Source: Bacillota bacterium (GTDB taxonomy: Bacteria; Bacillota; Clostridia; Lachnospirales; Lachnospiraceae). Taken from it: 64,000 nucleotides of DNA. Location: the NCBI GenBank assembly GCA_023415055.1, contig JAEZLZ010000068.1:1-64000 (forward strand), read 5' to 3'. Of the stretch, positions 34,729 through 43,907 are shown piece after piece. The position numbers and the translations under genes were made by a program. The notes beneath the pieces were generated by a model. That model had not been told where the DNA came from. It worked only from the letters and a program-made list of their open reading frames with translations, and ran no database searches. Within the stretch, counting starts at the first letter, position 1. Each line of letters begins with the position of its first letter.

Positions 34729-37143
34729 TTATTTCACTACAATATTAAAGATTCTTCCGGGAACATAGATTACCTTTACTACTGTCTTGCCTTCCAAAGC
34801 CGCCTTAATTACAGGTATCTCCATTGCCTTCGGTGCAACCTCATCCTGTTTCTCATCAATGGCAATCGTTAAGTTTGCCTTCACTTTACCATTAATCTGA
34901 ACCGCGATCTCTACGGTATCCTCTATGGTCTTCTGCTCGTCATAGACCGGCCATGTCTGCTGATATACTCTGCCCTTTTCTCCGAGTAATTCCCACATTT
35001 CTTCTGTGATATGGGGAGCTACTGGATTGAGCAGGATAATTAAGGTCTTTAATTCTCCTTTGGTTACCGCTCCCTGCTTATAGAATTCATTTACCAGGGA
35101 CATCATCGCAGCAATCGCTGTATTATATTTCAGGCTCTCATAATCCGCTCCTACCTTCTTGATCGTCTGATGCATCTTTGTCTCAAGGCTTGTGGAATAA
35201 CCTTCCTTGTCGTTTACCATTTCCTTTAGCTTCCATACACGATCCAAGAAGCGGCGGCAGCCCTTTACCCCTTCGTTTGACCATGCAGCACTTAAATCGA
35301 AGGCACCGATGAACATCTCATAGGTACGAAGTGTGTCAGCACCGAATTCATTCACGATTTCATCCGGATTAACCACATTACCTCTGGACTTTGACATCTT
35401 CTCGCCGTTTTCACCGAGAATCATACCATGGGAGGTTCTCTTTGCATAAGGCTCCGGAGAACTTACCAATCCTTGATCGTAAAGGAACTTATGCCAGAAA
35501 CGGGAATATAAAAGATGAAGTGTTGTATGCTCCATACCGCCGTTGTACCAGTCAACCGGAAGCCAGTAATCCAGTTCTTCCTTGCTTGCAAAGGCTTCCT
35601 TATTATGAGGATCGATATATCTTAAGAAATACCAGGAGGAGCCAGCCCATTGAGGCATGGTGTCCGTCTCTCTGTGTGCCTTGCCTCCACAACAGGGGCA
35701 GGTAGTCTCAACCCAATCCGTCATCGTAGCCAGGGGCGATTCACCGTTATCTGTAGGCTCATAACTCTCAACCTCCGGAAGCATTAAGGGAAGCTCACTC
35801 TCCGGAATTGGAACATAGCCGCATTTATCACAATGTACCAACGGGATAGGCTCTCCCCAATATCTCTGACGTGAGAATACCCAGTCTCTTAATTTAAAGT
35901 TTACCTTCTTAGCGCCGATTCCCTTTTCCTCTAACCATTCTAAGATCTTCTTTTTCGCATCGGCTACTTCAAGACCGTTTAAGAAATCGGAATTAACTAA
36001 TTTACCGGTTGAAGTATTGGTAAAGGCCGCTTCATTTACATCCCCTCCGGCTACAACCTCAATGATCGGTAAATTGAATTTTTTTGCGAACTCCCAGTCA
36101 CGTTCATCATGTCCGGGGACCGCCATAATTGCACCGGTACCATAGGTCATCAATACATAATCGGAGATCCAGATTGGTATCTCTTTACCGTTTACCGGAT
36201 TGATTGCTGAAAGTCCCTGAAGCTGTACACCGGTCTTATCCTTCACAAGCTCAGTTCTCTCAAAGTCAGATTTCTTAGCAGCCTGTTCGCGGTAGCTGAT
36301 CAAGTCGTCATAATTGCTAAGCTCATCCTTAAACTTATCGATCATCGGATGCTCCGGAGAGATAACCATATAGGTCGCACCAAATAAGGTGTCTGGTCTG
36401 GTGGTAAATACTCTAAGGCTTTCTTCCTTACCGGCGATCTTAAAGTCCACCTCAGCACCAACACTTCGGCCAATCCAGTTAATCTGGGATACCTTAATCT
36501 TATCAATATAATTAACAAGCTCCAGATCATCGATTAATTTATCTGCATACTCTGTGATTTTTAACATCCATTGGCTCTTCACCTTACGAACGACTTCTCC
36601 ACCACAACGCTCACATACACCGCCAACTACCTCTTCATTCGCTAATCCGACCTTACAGGAGGTACACCAATTGATCGGCATTTCCGTCTTATAGGCAAGA
36701 CCCTTCTTAAATAACTGAAGGAAAATCCATTGAGTCCATTTGTAATAATTCGGATCCGTTGTATTGATCTCTCTGTCCCAATCAAAGGAATAGCCCAGTG
36801 ATTTTAGCTGTTCAGTAAAACGTTCCACATTCTTCTTGGTAACAATCTTAGGGTGAATATGATTCTTAATTGCATAATTTTCTGTTGGAAGACCAAATGC
36901 GTCCCAGCCCATCGGATATAATACATTATAACCCTCAAGTCTTCGCTTTCTAGCAATGATATCGAGAGCGGTATACGGTCTGGGATGACCTACATGTAAT
37001 CCCTGTCCGGAGGGATAAGGGAACTCAACCAACGCATAGAATTTCGGCTTGGATTTGTCACTTCCCACTTTAAATGCCTGTTCCTTTTCCCATATATCCT
37101 GCCACTTCTTTTCCACTTCATTCGGTGAATAATACTCACTCAT
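34729..37143 (-). CDS. leuS: Leucine--tRNA ligase
   Basis: The 804-residue class I synthetase charges tRNA-Leu. Signature HIGH-type motif: FPYPSGQGLHVGHPRPYT (~40-57). The CP1 editing domain contains TTRPDTLFGATYMV (~247). The KMSKS motif appears as GEKMSKSRGNVVNPD (~575). Zinc-binding cysteine pairs CTSCKVG, CERCGG, CDKCGY and CPCCGG are visible. Length matches the bacterial enzyme. GGAGG precedes the ATG. The T-box leader lies directly upstream and the reductase gene follows within 20 nt. Confidence 0.98.
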   Translation of the reverse strand: MSEYYSPNEVEKKWQDIWEKEQAFKVGSDKSKPKFYALVEFPYPSGQGLHVGHPRPYTALDIIARKRRLEGYNVLYPMGWDAFGLPTENYAIKNHIHPKIVTKKNVERFTEQLKSLGYSFDWDREINTTDPNYYKWTQWIFLQLFKKGLAYKTEMPINWCTSCKVGLANEEVVGGVCERCGGEVVRKVKSQWMLKITEYADKLIDDLELVNYIDKIKVSQINWIGRSVGAEVDFKIAGKEESLRVFTTRPDTLFGATYMVISPEHPMIDKFKDELSNYDDLISYREQAAKKSDFERTELVKDKTGVQLQGLSAINPVNGKEIPIWISDYVLMTYGTGAIMAVPGHDERDWEFAKKFNLPIIEVVAGGDVNEAAFTNTSTGKLVNSDFLNGLEVADAKKKILEWLEEKGIGAKKVNFKLRDWVFSRQRYWGEPIPLVHCDKCGYVPIPESELPLMLPEVESYEPTDNGESPLATMTDWVETTCPCCGGKAHRETDTMPQWAGSSWYFLRYIDPHNKEAFASKEELDYWLPVDWYNGGMEHTTLHLLYSRFWHKFLYDQGLVSSPEPYAKRTSHGMILGENGEKMSKSRGNVVNPDEIVNEFGADTLRTYEMFIGAFDLSAAWSNEGVKGCRRFLDRVWKLKEMVNDKEGYSTSLETKMHQTIKKVGADYESLKYNTAIAAMMSLVNEFYKQGAVTKGELKTLIILLNPVAPHITEEMWELLGEKGRVYQQTWPVYDEQKTIEDTVEIAVQINGKVKANLTIAIDEKQDEVAPKAMEIPVIKAALEGKTVVKVIYVPGRIFNIVVK

Positions 37144-37175
37144 TATAAAATTCCTCCTAACATATTTGTCTATTA

Positions 37176-37430
37176 AAAAGCCTCTTCATCTCAATCTAGA
37201 GACGAAGAGGCTCAAATATCCTTGAACTGCAATCCGCGGTACCACTCTAGTCCATTGATTGTAATTATTAATCAATGTACTCAATTCATCTGTAACGGGA
37301 TATCCCGCTCTGCCTACTTTACTTCAGTCAGAGAACTCCAAGGCGAGTTCAAAGCTCTTATCTGTCACTTTCCACCGACCGTGACTCTCTATAAGACAGA
37401 ATTCTTTTACTACTCCTCTTCCCAGTCATA
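37176..37430 (-). promoter_or_regulatory. T-box leader (tRNA-Leu responsive) of leuS
   Basis: On the minus strand the order is: an AGTA-bearing stem I start (about 37410), AGAGAG, the specifier loop with GAACTCG giving a CTC leucine codon (37345-37347), then the T-box AGAGTGGTACCGCGG (37233-37247). It ends in the terminator AAGCCTCTTCATCTC paired with GAGACGAAGAGGCTC-type sequence (37178-37213) and a T run. The CTC codon matches the gene downstream. Confidence 0.95.
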
Positions 37431-37485
37431 ATTCCATATGAAATTTGATGTTTATACCGAACCATCGGCGATACAGTATTTCTTT

Positions 37486-37519
37486 ATTGAAGAGGAACCG
37501 ATGAATCGGTTCCTCTTGT
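37486..37519 (-). promoter_or_regulatory. Hairpin at the 5' end of the leuS transcript
   Basis: A perfect 13-bp stem (AAGAGGAACCGAT paired with ATCGGTTCCTCTT, 3-base loop) lies just after the predicted start of transcription and before the T-box. It has no T run on the minus strand, so it is a leader hairpin rather than a terminator. Confidence 0.6.
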
Positions 37520-37533
37520 CATGAATAAGTTTA

Positions 37534-37561
37534 ATTCTATCATTTTTGTACTTCTTGTCAA
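37534..37561 (-). promoter_or_regulatory. Promoter of leuS
   Basis: On the minus strand TTGACA (37556-37561) and TAGAAT (37534-37539) are separated by 16 nt, placing transcription start near 37527, upstream of the leader hairpin and T-box. Confidence 0.7.
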
Positions 37562-37592
37562 GTAAAAAGTTTAATTCAAGCTTTCCTATTCA

Positions 37593-38633
37593 TCAGCCGC
37601 CGATTGTTACTCTGTTTTTCCCGCTGTTCTTGCTCAGATACATAATCTCATCCGCTTTTTTTATCACATCATTGAGAGTCATATACTCATCATGTTTAAT
37701 ATACACACCAATACTTACTGTTACGGATATGGCATCTTTATCATAGGTGATAATTGTTTGCTCGATTTCTTTTCGAATTGCTTCGATACGCTGATATACC
37801 TTTTCCCGGTCGGTGAAATTCTGGAAGAACATAATAATCTCATCACCGCCATATCTTGCAACAATATCGTTTGCTCGTGTTGCCTTCTGCATCACCTTCG
37901 ATACCTTCTTAAGAACCTCATCTCCCATCGGATGACCGTAGGTATCGTTGATTCTTTTAAAATTATCCAAGTCTACGATTGCTATGCAGTAATTCTGCTC
38001 CGTCAGGTTGGTAACCAAGTTCAGAGTTTCAAAGAAATATCGCTTGTTAAAGATATCCGTCAGTCCATCATGGAATGCGCTGTCTCTGATCTGTTTGTAC
38101 AGGAAGTTATTCTCAATAGCCACTCCGATATGATTACCGATCAGTGATAGGAATACGGCATGATCCTTCGTAAAATAATCTTTCTCTGTATGCTGTATCA
38201 AAATAAAACCAATCAATCGGTTCTCTACCTTCACCGGTACACCAAGACAGGAGTGAATTCCTCCACCCTCCTGTTTCGCTTCATATAACGGAGAAGCACT
38301 GCTTGCAAAAAACTCCTCCTGATTGTACTGTAGGATAAGACTTTTCTCGGCTTCCATTCTATCGTCAGGGATATTCTGAGATACCGCCTCATAGTATTCA
38401 TTATTCATACGCATATAAATAGTAGAATGTTCTGCACCAAAGACGCCGACCAACATATCATTAATCAAAGTAAATAGATTGGGGTCCTTAATATACTGAT
38501 TTATATATTTACTTATCTCCAGAAGGTTTGTAAACATATCCAGCTTTTTCTCCAGTAATGTTACCTTCTGTGAGAGATTAAAGATCGTTTTTTCAGTAAA
38601 TTCCTGATACTTTTCAAATTGATTAGTTTCCAT
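37593..38633 (-). CDS. GAF-GGDEF diguanylate cyclase
   Basis: The 346-residue cytoplasmic protein has an N-terminal coiled coil (~10-40), a GAF domain (~45-185, with HSCLGVPVKVENRLIGFILI) and a GGDEF domain (~190-345). The catalytic loop is RYGGDEIIMFF, with FHDGLTDIFNKRYF at the domain start. The residues needed to make cyclic di-GMP are present. An inhibitory I-site RxxD is seen as RAND in front of the loop (KATRANDIVARYGGDE). GAF ligands or redox state would control it. A perfect inverted repeat (38679-38700) upstream may be its operator. Confidence 0.95.
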   Translation of the reverse strand: METNQFEKYQEFTEKTIFNLSQKVTLLEKKLDMFTNLLEISKYINQYIKDPNLFTLINDMLVGVFGAEHSTIYMRMNNEYYEAVSQNIPDDRMEAEKSLILQYNQEEFFASSASPLYEAKQEGGGIHSCLGVPVKVENRLIGFILIQHTEKDYFTKDHAVFLSLIGNHIGVAIENNFLYKQIRDSAFHDGLTDIFNKRYFFETLNLVTNLTEQNYCIAIVDLDNFKRINDTYGHPMGDEVLKKVSKVMQKATRANDIVARYGGDEIIMFFQNFTDREKVYQRIEAIRKEIEQTIITYDKDAISVTVSIGVYIKHDEYMTLNDVIKKADEIMYLSKNSGKNRVTIGG

Positions 38634-38678
38634 ATGGTATCGCTCCCTGCAGATTATTTACTACACCCACGTACTTTC

Positions 38679-38700
38679 ATATAGTTCCAAGGAACTATAT
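38679..38700. promoter_or_regulatory. Perfect inverted repeat upstream of the GGDEF gene
   Basis: Ten-base arms ATATAGTTCC and GGAACTATAT are separated by AA, 45-67 nt before the start codon. A TACAAT box lies just upstream on the minus strand, so a repressor bound here would block the promoter. The acylphosphatase gene stops at 38819, so the site could only serve the GGDEF gene. Confidence 0.55.
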
Positions 38701-38818
38701 TTGTTACTATTGTACCATTAATATGCAGGATAATCCAGTATTATATTTTTAACTATATCATCTTCGACATTTTTTTATCATACTATAATCATCCACCCTC
38801 TGAACACAGGTCTTGCTA

Positions 38819-39088
38819 TCAGTAACGAACAATAAAGCTATCTTCTCTGATCTCTTCACAATCCTGCGACTGTATCTGATCGATACGAATGAACATAGAC
38901 CTTTTATCAAGCAAAGCGAAAAACTTCTCTATGTCCTCCTCCTTACCCTGAATCTCAAGTTCCACCTCTCCACTGTCCAGATTACATACCCATCCAGTCA
39001 GTTTGCAGGCATCGGCAAGCTGAACGCAATGATAACGAAAGCCGACTCCCTGAACTCTCCCGGAGACAACAATATGTTTTCTTGGCAT
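38819..39088 (-). CDS. acyP: Acylphosphatase
   Basis: The 89-residue single-domain cytoplasmic enzyme hydrolyses the carboxyl-phosphate bond of acyl phosphates. The active-site arginine lies in GRVQGVGFRYHCVQLADAC and the catalytic asparagine in GWVCNLDSGEVELEIQG, both in the expected positions. Length is standard. RBS GGAGG precedes the ATG. It starts 99 nt after the DMT transporter stop and may be read from its own promoter. Confidence 0.95.
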   Translation of the reverse strand: MPRKHIVVSGRVQGVGFRYHCVQLADACKLTGWVCNLDSGEVELEIQGKEEDIEKFFALLDKRSMFIRIDQIQSQDCEEIREDSFIVRY

Positions 39089-39187
39089 AGAATTATCTTC
39101 CTCCTGTCGCTACGATGCATTTTCTCACTATGGATATGGAAGCTACATCGTTTTGGCTATATTTCAAAGAAACAATGTGTTTTGAAT

Positions 39188-40057
39188 CTATTGTTTCATT
39201 GCCTCGTGTATCGCTGGGGCTTTGTTCGAGCTTAAGATGTTATAAAGAGTGGAGGAGATAATTACGATAGCTGCACCCACGATCGCTACCGGAGTGATCA
39301 TCTCACCGTAAAACATAGCAACCCAGATCGGATTAAGGATTGGTTCAATCGTTGAGGTTAGTGATGCACTGACCGGTGTAACCTTCTCCAGTCCCTTTGC
39401 CAGCAAAACATAACCAAAGCCCATCTGTACAACGCCTAGAATAATAATCATGATAAAATTCCCCGAGGAAGCATCTGTCTCCTTCAGATAAGAGGGCATA
39501 AACAGGAAAAAGCTTATGAGCTGAGACAGTATTACAGAGGATTCCAGATCCGCATCTTTCACCTTTTTCATAAGAAATACTAAAGCATATAATATTCCTG
39601 ACAGAATGGCAATGATATTTCCAAGTAGTCCGTCAAAGGACAATTGGTCAAAGAAGAAGCATAGGATACCGCAAAACACAAAGATACATGCCAGGATTGC
39701 TTTTCGGTCCGGCTTGTGTTTAAAGCAAACCCATAAGAGCAAGATCAAAAAGATCGGTTCTGTAAACTGGAGTACAATCGCATTGGCAGCCGAAGTTAAT
39801 TTCGTTGCAACAACAAAAGTCAGGTTCATCAGCAGATTGCAGGCAGCTCCTATTATAACAACACGGTTAATGACAATCTTATGACCGATTCTTTTAAGGT
39901 AGATCGCCATTACCAGAAAAGCAAATAGATTACGTACTCCATTAATGGTCAGAGAGGACCAGGTTATCATCTTAATCAATACACCCGCTAGACTGAAGCA
40001 AGCCGCAGATAGGAATACATAAACTGTTCCGATATTGATTTTTCTTGTCATTGGCAT
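39188..40057 (-). CDS. EamA/DMT-family transporter
   Basis: The protein has 289 residues from the ATG at 40057 (AAAGGA about 9 nt upstream; the ORF extends to 40081 without a site). It has ten hydrophobic helices arranged as two EamA repeats. The first includes FLSAACFSLAGVLIKMI and TSAANAIVLQFTEPIFLIL; the second has LGVVQMGFGYVLLAKGLEK and the family's TSTIEPILNPIWVAMFYGE. Such permeases export metabolites or amino acids; the substrate cannot be inferred. Confidence 0.93.
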   Translation of the reverse strand: MPMTRKINIGTVYVFLSAACFSLAGVLIKMITWSSLTINGVRNLFAFLVMAIYLKRIGHKIVINRVVIIGAACNLLMNLTFVVATKLTSAANAIVLQFTEPIFLILLLWVCFKHKPDRKAILACIFVFCGILCFFFDQLSFDGLLGNIIAILSGILYALVFLMKKVKDADLESSVILSQLISFFLFMPSYLKETDASSGNFIMIIILGVVQMGFGYVLLAKGLEKVTPVSASLTSTIEPILNPIWVAMFYGEMITPVAIVGAAIVIISSTLYNILSSNKAPAIHEAMKQ

Positions 40058-40171
40058 CTTATTTTTTCCTTTCGTCCTCACATTTCCACTATTCTATCAC
40101 ATAACTTCAAAAAAGAGGAGTCCTAAGTTTGGAGTTTATTCATTTCTCTTATCATTTAAGTGGTAAAATTG

Positions 40172-40984
40172 TTATTGTTGCACAACATCCTGCAATTCGC
40201 CGAAGGTATAACCCATCTCCTCCCATTTTGTTAGCAGCTCATCCAGTATCTCAGAATTTGTTTTGGAGGTACTGTGCAGCAAGACAACTGCTCCGGGATG
40301 AATTCGACCCAACAACTTTTTAAAAGCCTGCTCTTTGGTAGGCTGTTTATCTACATACCAGTCCACATAAGCAAGGCTCCAGAAGAAGGTCTTGTAACCA
40401 AGCTCCTTTGCCATTTTCAGATTCTCAACACTGTATTTTCCCTGCGGAGGACGATAATATTTAATCATCTGCTTACCGGTTACTGCAGTAAAAGAATCCT
40501 CCAGCTTCTGTAACTCCTTTTGGAAGGAGTCCTTTGAGGAAATGTTAGCCATATTAGGGTGGGAAAAGGTGTGATTTGCTACCTGATGTCCTTCCTCCAG
40601 CATTCTCTTAACCAGCTCAGGCTGGGTTGAGATATAATTTCCTACCAGGAAAAAGGTGACTTTGACATTATGCTTTTTTAAGGCATCCAGGATCGCAGGT
40701 GTATAACCGTTCTCGTATCCGGCATCAAAGGTCAAATAGATTACCTTACAGTTAGTATCTCCGATATAATAGGCATCATATTTTTTCAGCTCATCCTTTG
40801 TCGCATTGCCCGTCGGTGGCTGTCCTTCCGCGCCGAAGCCAAGTCCCCAGTTCGCAGCCTCCGGTTCTATGATTTTATCTCTGGCATAGGCATTCCCGAT
40901 TAAAGCAATTCCTCCACCCAGAAAATAGAATAAAATAAAAGCAAAGACCAGGAGAAGCCATTTTTTCTTAAATTGTATCTTCAT
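40172..40984 (-). CDS. pdaA: Delta-lactam-biosynthetic de-N-acetylase (polysaccharide deacetylase)
   Basis: The 270-residue protein has an N-terminal signal anchor (WLLLVFAFILFYFLGGGIAL) and then an extracytoplasmic NodB domain. Motifs: YLTFDAGYENGY (catalytic Asp and metal Asp), NHTFSHPNM (metal His pair), YYRPPQGKYS, FFWSLAYVDW and VVLLHSTS. The order and the DAGYENG variant match B. subtilis PdaA, which deacetylates muramic acid to build the muramic delta-lactam of spore cortex. A sporulation role is therefore likely. The hairpin at 40992-41030 includes the only ribosome-binding-like sequence (GGGG). Confidence 0.9.
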   Translation of the reverse strand: MKIQFKKKWLLLVFAFILFYFLGGGIALIGNAYARDKIIEPEAANWGLGFGAEGQPPTGNATKDELKKYDAYYIGDTNCKVIYLTFDAGYENGYTPAILDALKKHNVKVTFFLVGNYISTQPELVKRMLEEGHQVANHTFSHPNMANISSKDSFQKELQKLEDSFTAVTGKQMIKYYRPPQGKYSVENLKMAKELGYKTFFWSLAYVDWYVDKQPTKEQAFKKLLGRIHPGAVVLLHSTSKTNSEILDELLTKWEEMGYTFGELQDVVQQ

Positions 40985-40991
40985 AAAAATA

Positions 40992-41030
40992 CCCCGTCTA
41001 ATCTACATTAATACAGTATATTAGACGGGG
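40992..41030 (-). terminator. Terminator-like hairpin between trxA and pdaA
   Basis: A perfect 11-bp stem (CCCCGTCTAAT with ATTAGACGGGG), followed on the minus strand by TATTTTT and, at once, the pdaA ATG. It can end trxA transcripts. Its GACGGGG arm is also the only Shine-Dalgarno-like sequence for pdaA. Confidence 0.75.
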
Positions 41031-41086
41031 CTTGTTTACAATTCCTTTGTTCATCAAGAATATAATACATAATATCAATCAGTTAC

Positions 41087-41398
41087 TTAGGCATTTAACA
41101 TGGTAAGTATTTCTGTTTTGGACTTCACACCGACGGATTTATTTACTACCTGGCCATTCTTAATTACTAAGAGTGTGGGGATCGTCATAATCTTATAGCG
41201 CTCTGCCAAAGTACTCTCTTCGTCTACATTGACCTTGCATACCTTCACATCCGTAAGCTCTCCTGCCAATTCCTCGATAGTCGGTAACAGCATCTTGCAG
41301 GGTCCGCACCAGGATGCCCAAAAATCTACCAATACTGGGATAGCAGAATTAATAACTTCCTGTTCGTATTCATTAGTTTTTATATGGATTGCTCCCAT
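41087..41398 (-). CDS. trxA: Thioredoxin
   Basis: The 103-residue cytoplasmic redox protein has the active site WASWCGPCKM (~27-36), the cis-proline in MTIPTLLVIKNG and the usual length. RBS AAGGAG precedes the ATG. It is a single gene, ended by the hairpin at 40992-41030. No thioredoxin reductase gene is nearby. Confidence 0.97.
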   Translation of the reverse strand: MGAIHIKTNEYEQEVINSAIPVLVDFWASWCGPCKMLLPTIEELAGELTDVKVCKVNVDEESTLAERYKIMTIPTLLVIKNGQVVNKSVGVKSKTEILTMLNA

Positions 41399-41568
41399 AA
41401 TTCATTCTCCTTTTCATCTTTTACATTTCATAATATCAATTGCTACATTTGTACTTCTTTCACATATGTATTGATTGCGATTTAATTGTATACAATATCA
41501 ATAGTTTCGTCAAGTAATATTTTCCTTTTTGCATACCTGTCTTTGATATTAAAACAACAAAACGAAGG

Positions 41569-41617
41569 AAGAGCAATCTGCTTTCCTCAACTTATATTCT
41601 GAAAACAGATTGCCCTT
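41569..41617 (-). terminator. Terminator after the aldo/keto reductase gene at 41654
   Basis: A 14-bp stem (AAGAGCAATCTGCTT with AACAGATTGCCCTT, G-U pairs) is followed on the minus strand by a T-rich tract (TTCGTTTTGTTGTTTT). Confidence 0.75.
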
Positions 41618-41653
41618 AATTTGTTTAATTTATTATTAAGTTGCTTCCGTTCA

Positions 41654-42571
41654 TTACGGTAATATATTACCGGCTGCACGATAGATTTCATACCATTCCT
41701 CACGGGATAGATAAATATCGGCTGCCTTGATACAATCCAGTAAACGCTCCGGATTCATCGTTCCGGTTACCGGCTGCATCTTTGCAGGGTGACGTAATAG
41801 CCACGCCATAGCAATCGTAGTATTGGTTACACCATGGAGAGCTGCAATCTCATCAATCTTAGCATTAAGCTCGGGGAACTTATCATTATTTAGGAATACT
41901 CCTTCAAAGAAACCGTATTGGAAAGGTGACCAGGGTTGAATTGTTATATCATTCAACCGACAATAATCGAGGATGCTTCCATCCCGGCTTACCGCTGCTT
42001 CATCGAGCATGTTAACATGAACTCCTGCCGATATCATCGTTGCATTCGTGATACTAAGCTGCAGCTGGTTTACAATGATTGGCTGCTTCACATACTTCTT
42101 GAGAAGCTGTATCTGCATCGGATTCTGATTCGATACACCAAAATTACGAACCTTGCCGCTTTGTTCCAACTGATCGAATGCTTCAGCAACCTCCTCCGGC
42201 TCAACCAGTGCATCCGGACGATGCAGTAAAAGTACATCAAGATATTCGGTCTTAAGACGTTTTAATATACCATCCACGCTACCCAGGATATGCTCCTTCG
42301 AAAAATCGAACATTCCCTTTCTGATTCCGCACTTAGATTGCAGAAATATCTTTTCTCTTACAGTAGGATTCATATGAATCGCATCTGCAAAGATCTCCTC
42401 ACAGGTTCCTCCGCCGTAAATATCCGCATGATCAAAGAAATTAGCACTATGATCCAGAGCAGTCTGAACAAATTTTTCTGCCTCTGGTTTACTTAATCCA
42501 TTAATACGCATACATCCCACTGCCAGTACAGGCACTTCTAAATTGGAAACACCTAATTTAACTGTTTTCAT
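41654..42571 (-). CDS. Aldo/keto reductase (YdhF-like)
   Basis: The 305-residue cytoplasmic NAD(P)H-dependent enzyme has the AKR start LGVSNLEVPVLAVGCMRI, the catalytic Asp/Tyr region NFFDHADIYGGGTCEEIFADAI (~39-60), the lysine in IFLQSKCGIR (~76), the histidine segment DVLLLHRPDAL (~112), and the cofactor region WLLRHPAKMQPVTGTMNPERL. The pattern matches the YdhF/YccK group of oxidoreductases. GGAGG precedes the ATG. It follows the iron-sulfur aldo/keto reductase gene by 84 nt. Confidence 0.94.
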   Translation of the reverse strand: MKTVKLGVSNLEVPVLAVGCMRINGLSKPEAEKFVQTALDHSANFFDHADIYGGGTCEEIFADAIHMNPTVREKIFLQSKCGIRKGMFDFSKEHILGSVDGILKRLKTEYLDVLLLHRPDALVEPEEVAEAFDQLEQSGKVRNFGVSNQNPMQIQLLKKYVKQPIIVNQLQLSITNATMISAGVHVNMLDEAAVSRDGSILDYCRLNDITIQPWSPFQYGFFEGVFLNNDKFPELNAKIDEIAALHGVTNTTIAMAWLLRHPAKMQPVTGTMNPERLLDCIKAADIYLSREEWYEIYRAAGNILP

Positions 42572-42655
42572 TAATTGTTACCTCCTTTATGAGTAAATCT
42601 AACCGCGTTTATATGTCTAATAATCTTTAAATTCTTACCTATTCTACTATTCTAG

Positions 42656-43777
42656 TTATGCTTCCAACAAAGCTGCTGTCTTTTTTAATTCATCAATTAT
42701 ATGGATATGCTGAGGACAGACCTCTTCACACTGACCACATTCGATGCATTTGGTAGCAACTCCGCCGTCTCTGGTTTCCCAACTGTAATTACCCTTTGCA
42801 CCGGCCAGATTCTGATAAATAAGATACGTATTCATTGCACCAAATATTTTAGGGATTACAATATCCTGCGGACATCCCTTCATACAATATTGGCAATCGG
42901 TACAGGGGATCGTCGGAATATTTGCTAATGCCTCCCGTACCTTGTCAATGGTTTCTCTTTCCTTAAGATTCAAGGGCTTGAAGTTTTCCATAAAGGATAG
43001 GTTATCCTTCATCTGATCCAAGGTTGACATTCCGCTGAGCACTGTTACGATACCTTCAAGAGAAGCTGCGAATCTGATTGCCCAGGAGGAAAGCGACGCC
43101 GTTTCATTTTCTTTCTTAAAGATTGTCGCCACGTCATCAGAAAGGTTAGCTAAGTTTCCGCCTTTTACAGGCTCCATGATAACAACAGGTTTATTATGCT
43201 TTCTGGCAACCTCATAGCATTTACGGGATTCAATCGTAGCACTTTCCCAGTCAGCATAATTAATCTGAAGCTGTACAAAGTCCATCTCAGGATGCTTCGT
43301 CAGAATCTCATCTAAAACATCTGCCTTGTCATGAAGTGAAAATCCCAGGTGTTTAATTAATCCCTTTTCCTTTTGCTCCGCAAGAAAGTCCCAGATACCG
43401 AAATCGTCAAAGGACTTTGTTCTGCTATCTCCCAGGTTATGTAAAAGATAAAAATCAAAGTAGCCTGCTCCAGTTCGTTTTAACGAGGTCCAAAACATTT
43501 CCTTCGCTTCCTCTGCAGTCTTTGGACCTGCCCAGGCCGGAAGCTTCGTTGCTAACTGAAAGCTCTCTCTTGGATAGCGGTCTACCAATGCAATTTTTGC
43601 TGCCTCCTCAGACTTTCCGCCGATATATCCATAGGCGGTATCAAAATAGGTAAAGCCCTTTTCCATGAATAAGTCTACCATCTGTTTCGTTTGTTCAATA
43701 TCCACCTCATCGCCGATCATGGGAAGTCTCATCAGACCAAACCCTAATTTTTTAATATTTTCTTCTAAATAAGTCAA
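42656..43777 (-). CDS. Aldo/keto reductase with C-terminal 4Fe-4S domain
   Basis: The 373-residue protein begins at a TTG (43777) with AGGAGG 7 nt upstream. Residues ~1-270 are the AKR barrel: GFGLMRLPMIGDE start, FTYFDTAYGYIGGKSEEAAK catalytic region, DFYLLHNLGD, and a Ser/Gly-rich cofactor end (VLSGMSTLDQMKDN). The C-terminal ~90 residues carry two cysteine clusters, CTDCQYCMKGCPQDI and CIECGQCEEVCPQHI, for two 4Fe-4S centres. Such fused forms are common in anaerobes and are thought to link carbonyl reduction to ferredoxin-like electron transfer. The substrate is unknown. Confidence 0.95.
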   Translation of the reverse strand: MTYLEENIKKLGFGLMRLPMIGDEVDIEQTKQMVDLFMEKGFTYFDTAYGYIGGKSEEAAKIALVDRYPRESFQLATKLPAWAGPKTAEEAKEMFWTSLKRTGAGYFDFYLLHNLGDSRTKSFDDFGIWDFLAEQKEKGLIKHLGFSLHDKADVLDEILTKHPEMDFVQLQINYADWESATIESRKCYEVARKHNKPVVIMEPVKGGNLANLSDDVATIFKKENETASLSSWAIRFAASLEGIVTVLSGMSTLDQMKDNLSFMENFKPLNLKERETIDKVREALANIPTIPCTDCQYCMKGCPQDIVIPKIFGAMNTYLIYQNLAGAKGNYSWETRDGGVATKCIECGQCEEVCPQHIHIIDELKKTAALLEA

Positions 43778-43907
43778 GAATAACCCTCCTAAACATTAGT
43801 ATAAATGCTATCAATTCCGATAGTAAAGTAACAATTACTTTCCTGCCTTTCATGATAGCATTTAAACTTAACTTTAAGTCAAGCATTTTCTTAATTATTC
43901 TCGTTCT

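Noticed and set aside
38679..38700. LexA box
   Set aside because: The clostridial/Bacillus LexA site is GAAC-N4-GTTC; here the arms are in the opposite order (GTTCC-AA-GGAAC) and no SOS gene is adjacent.
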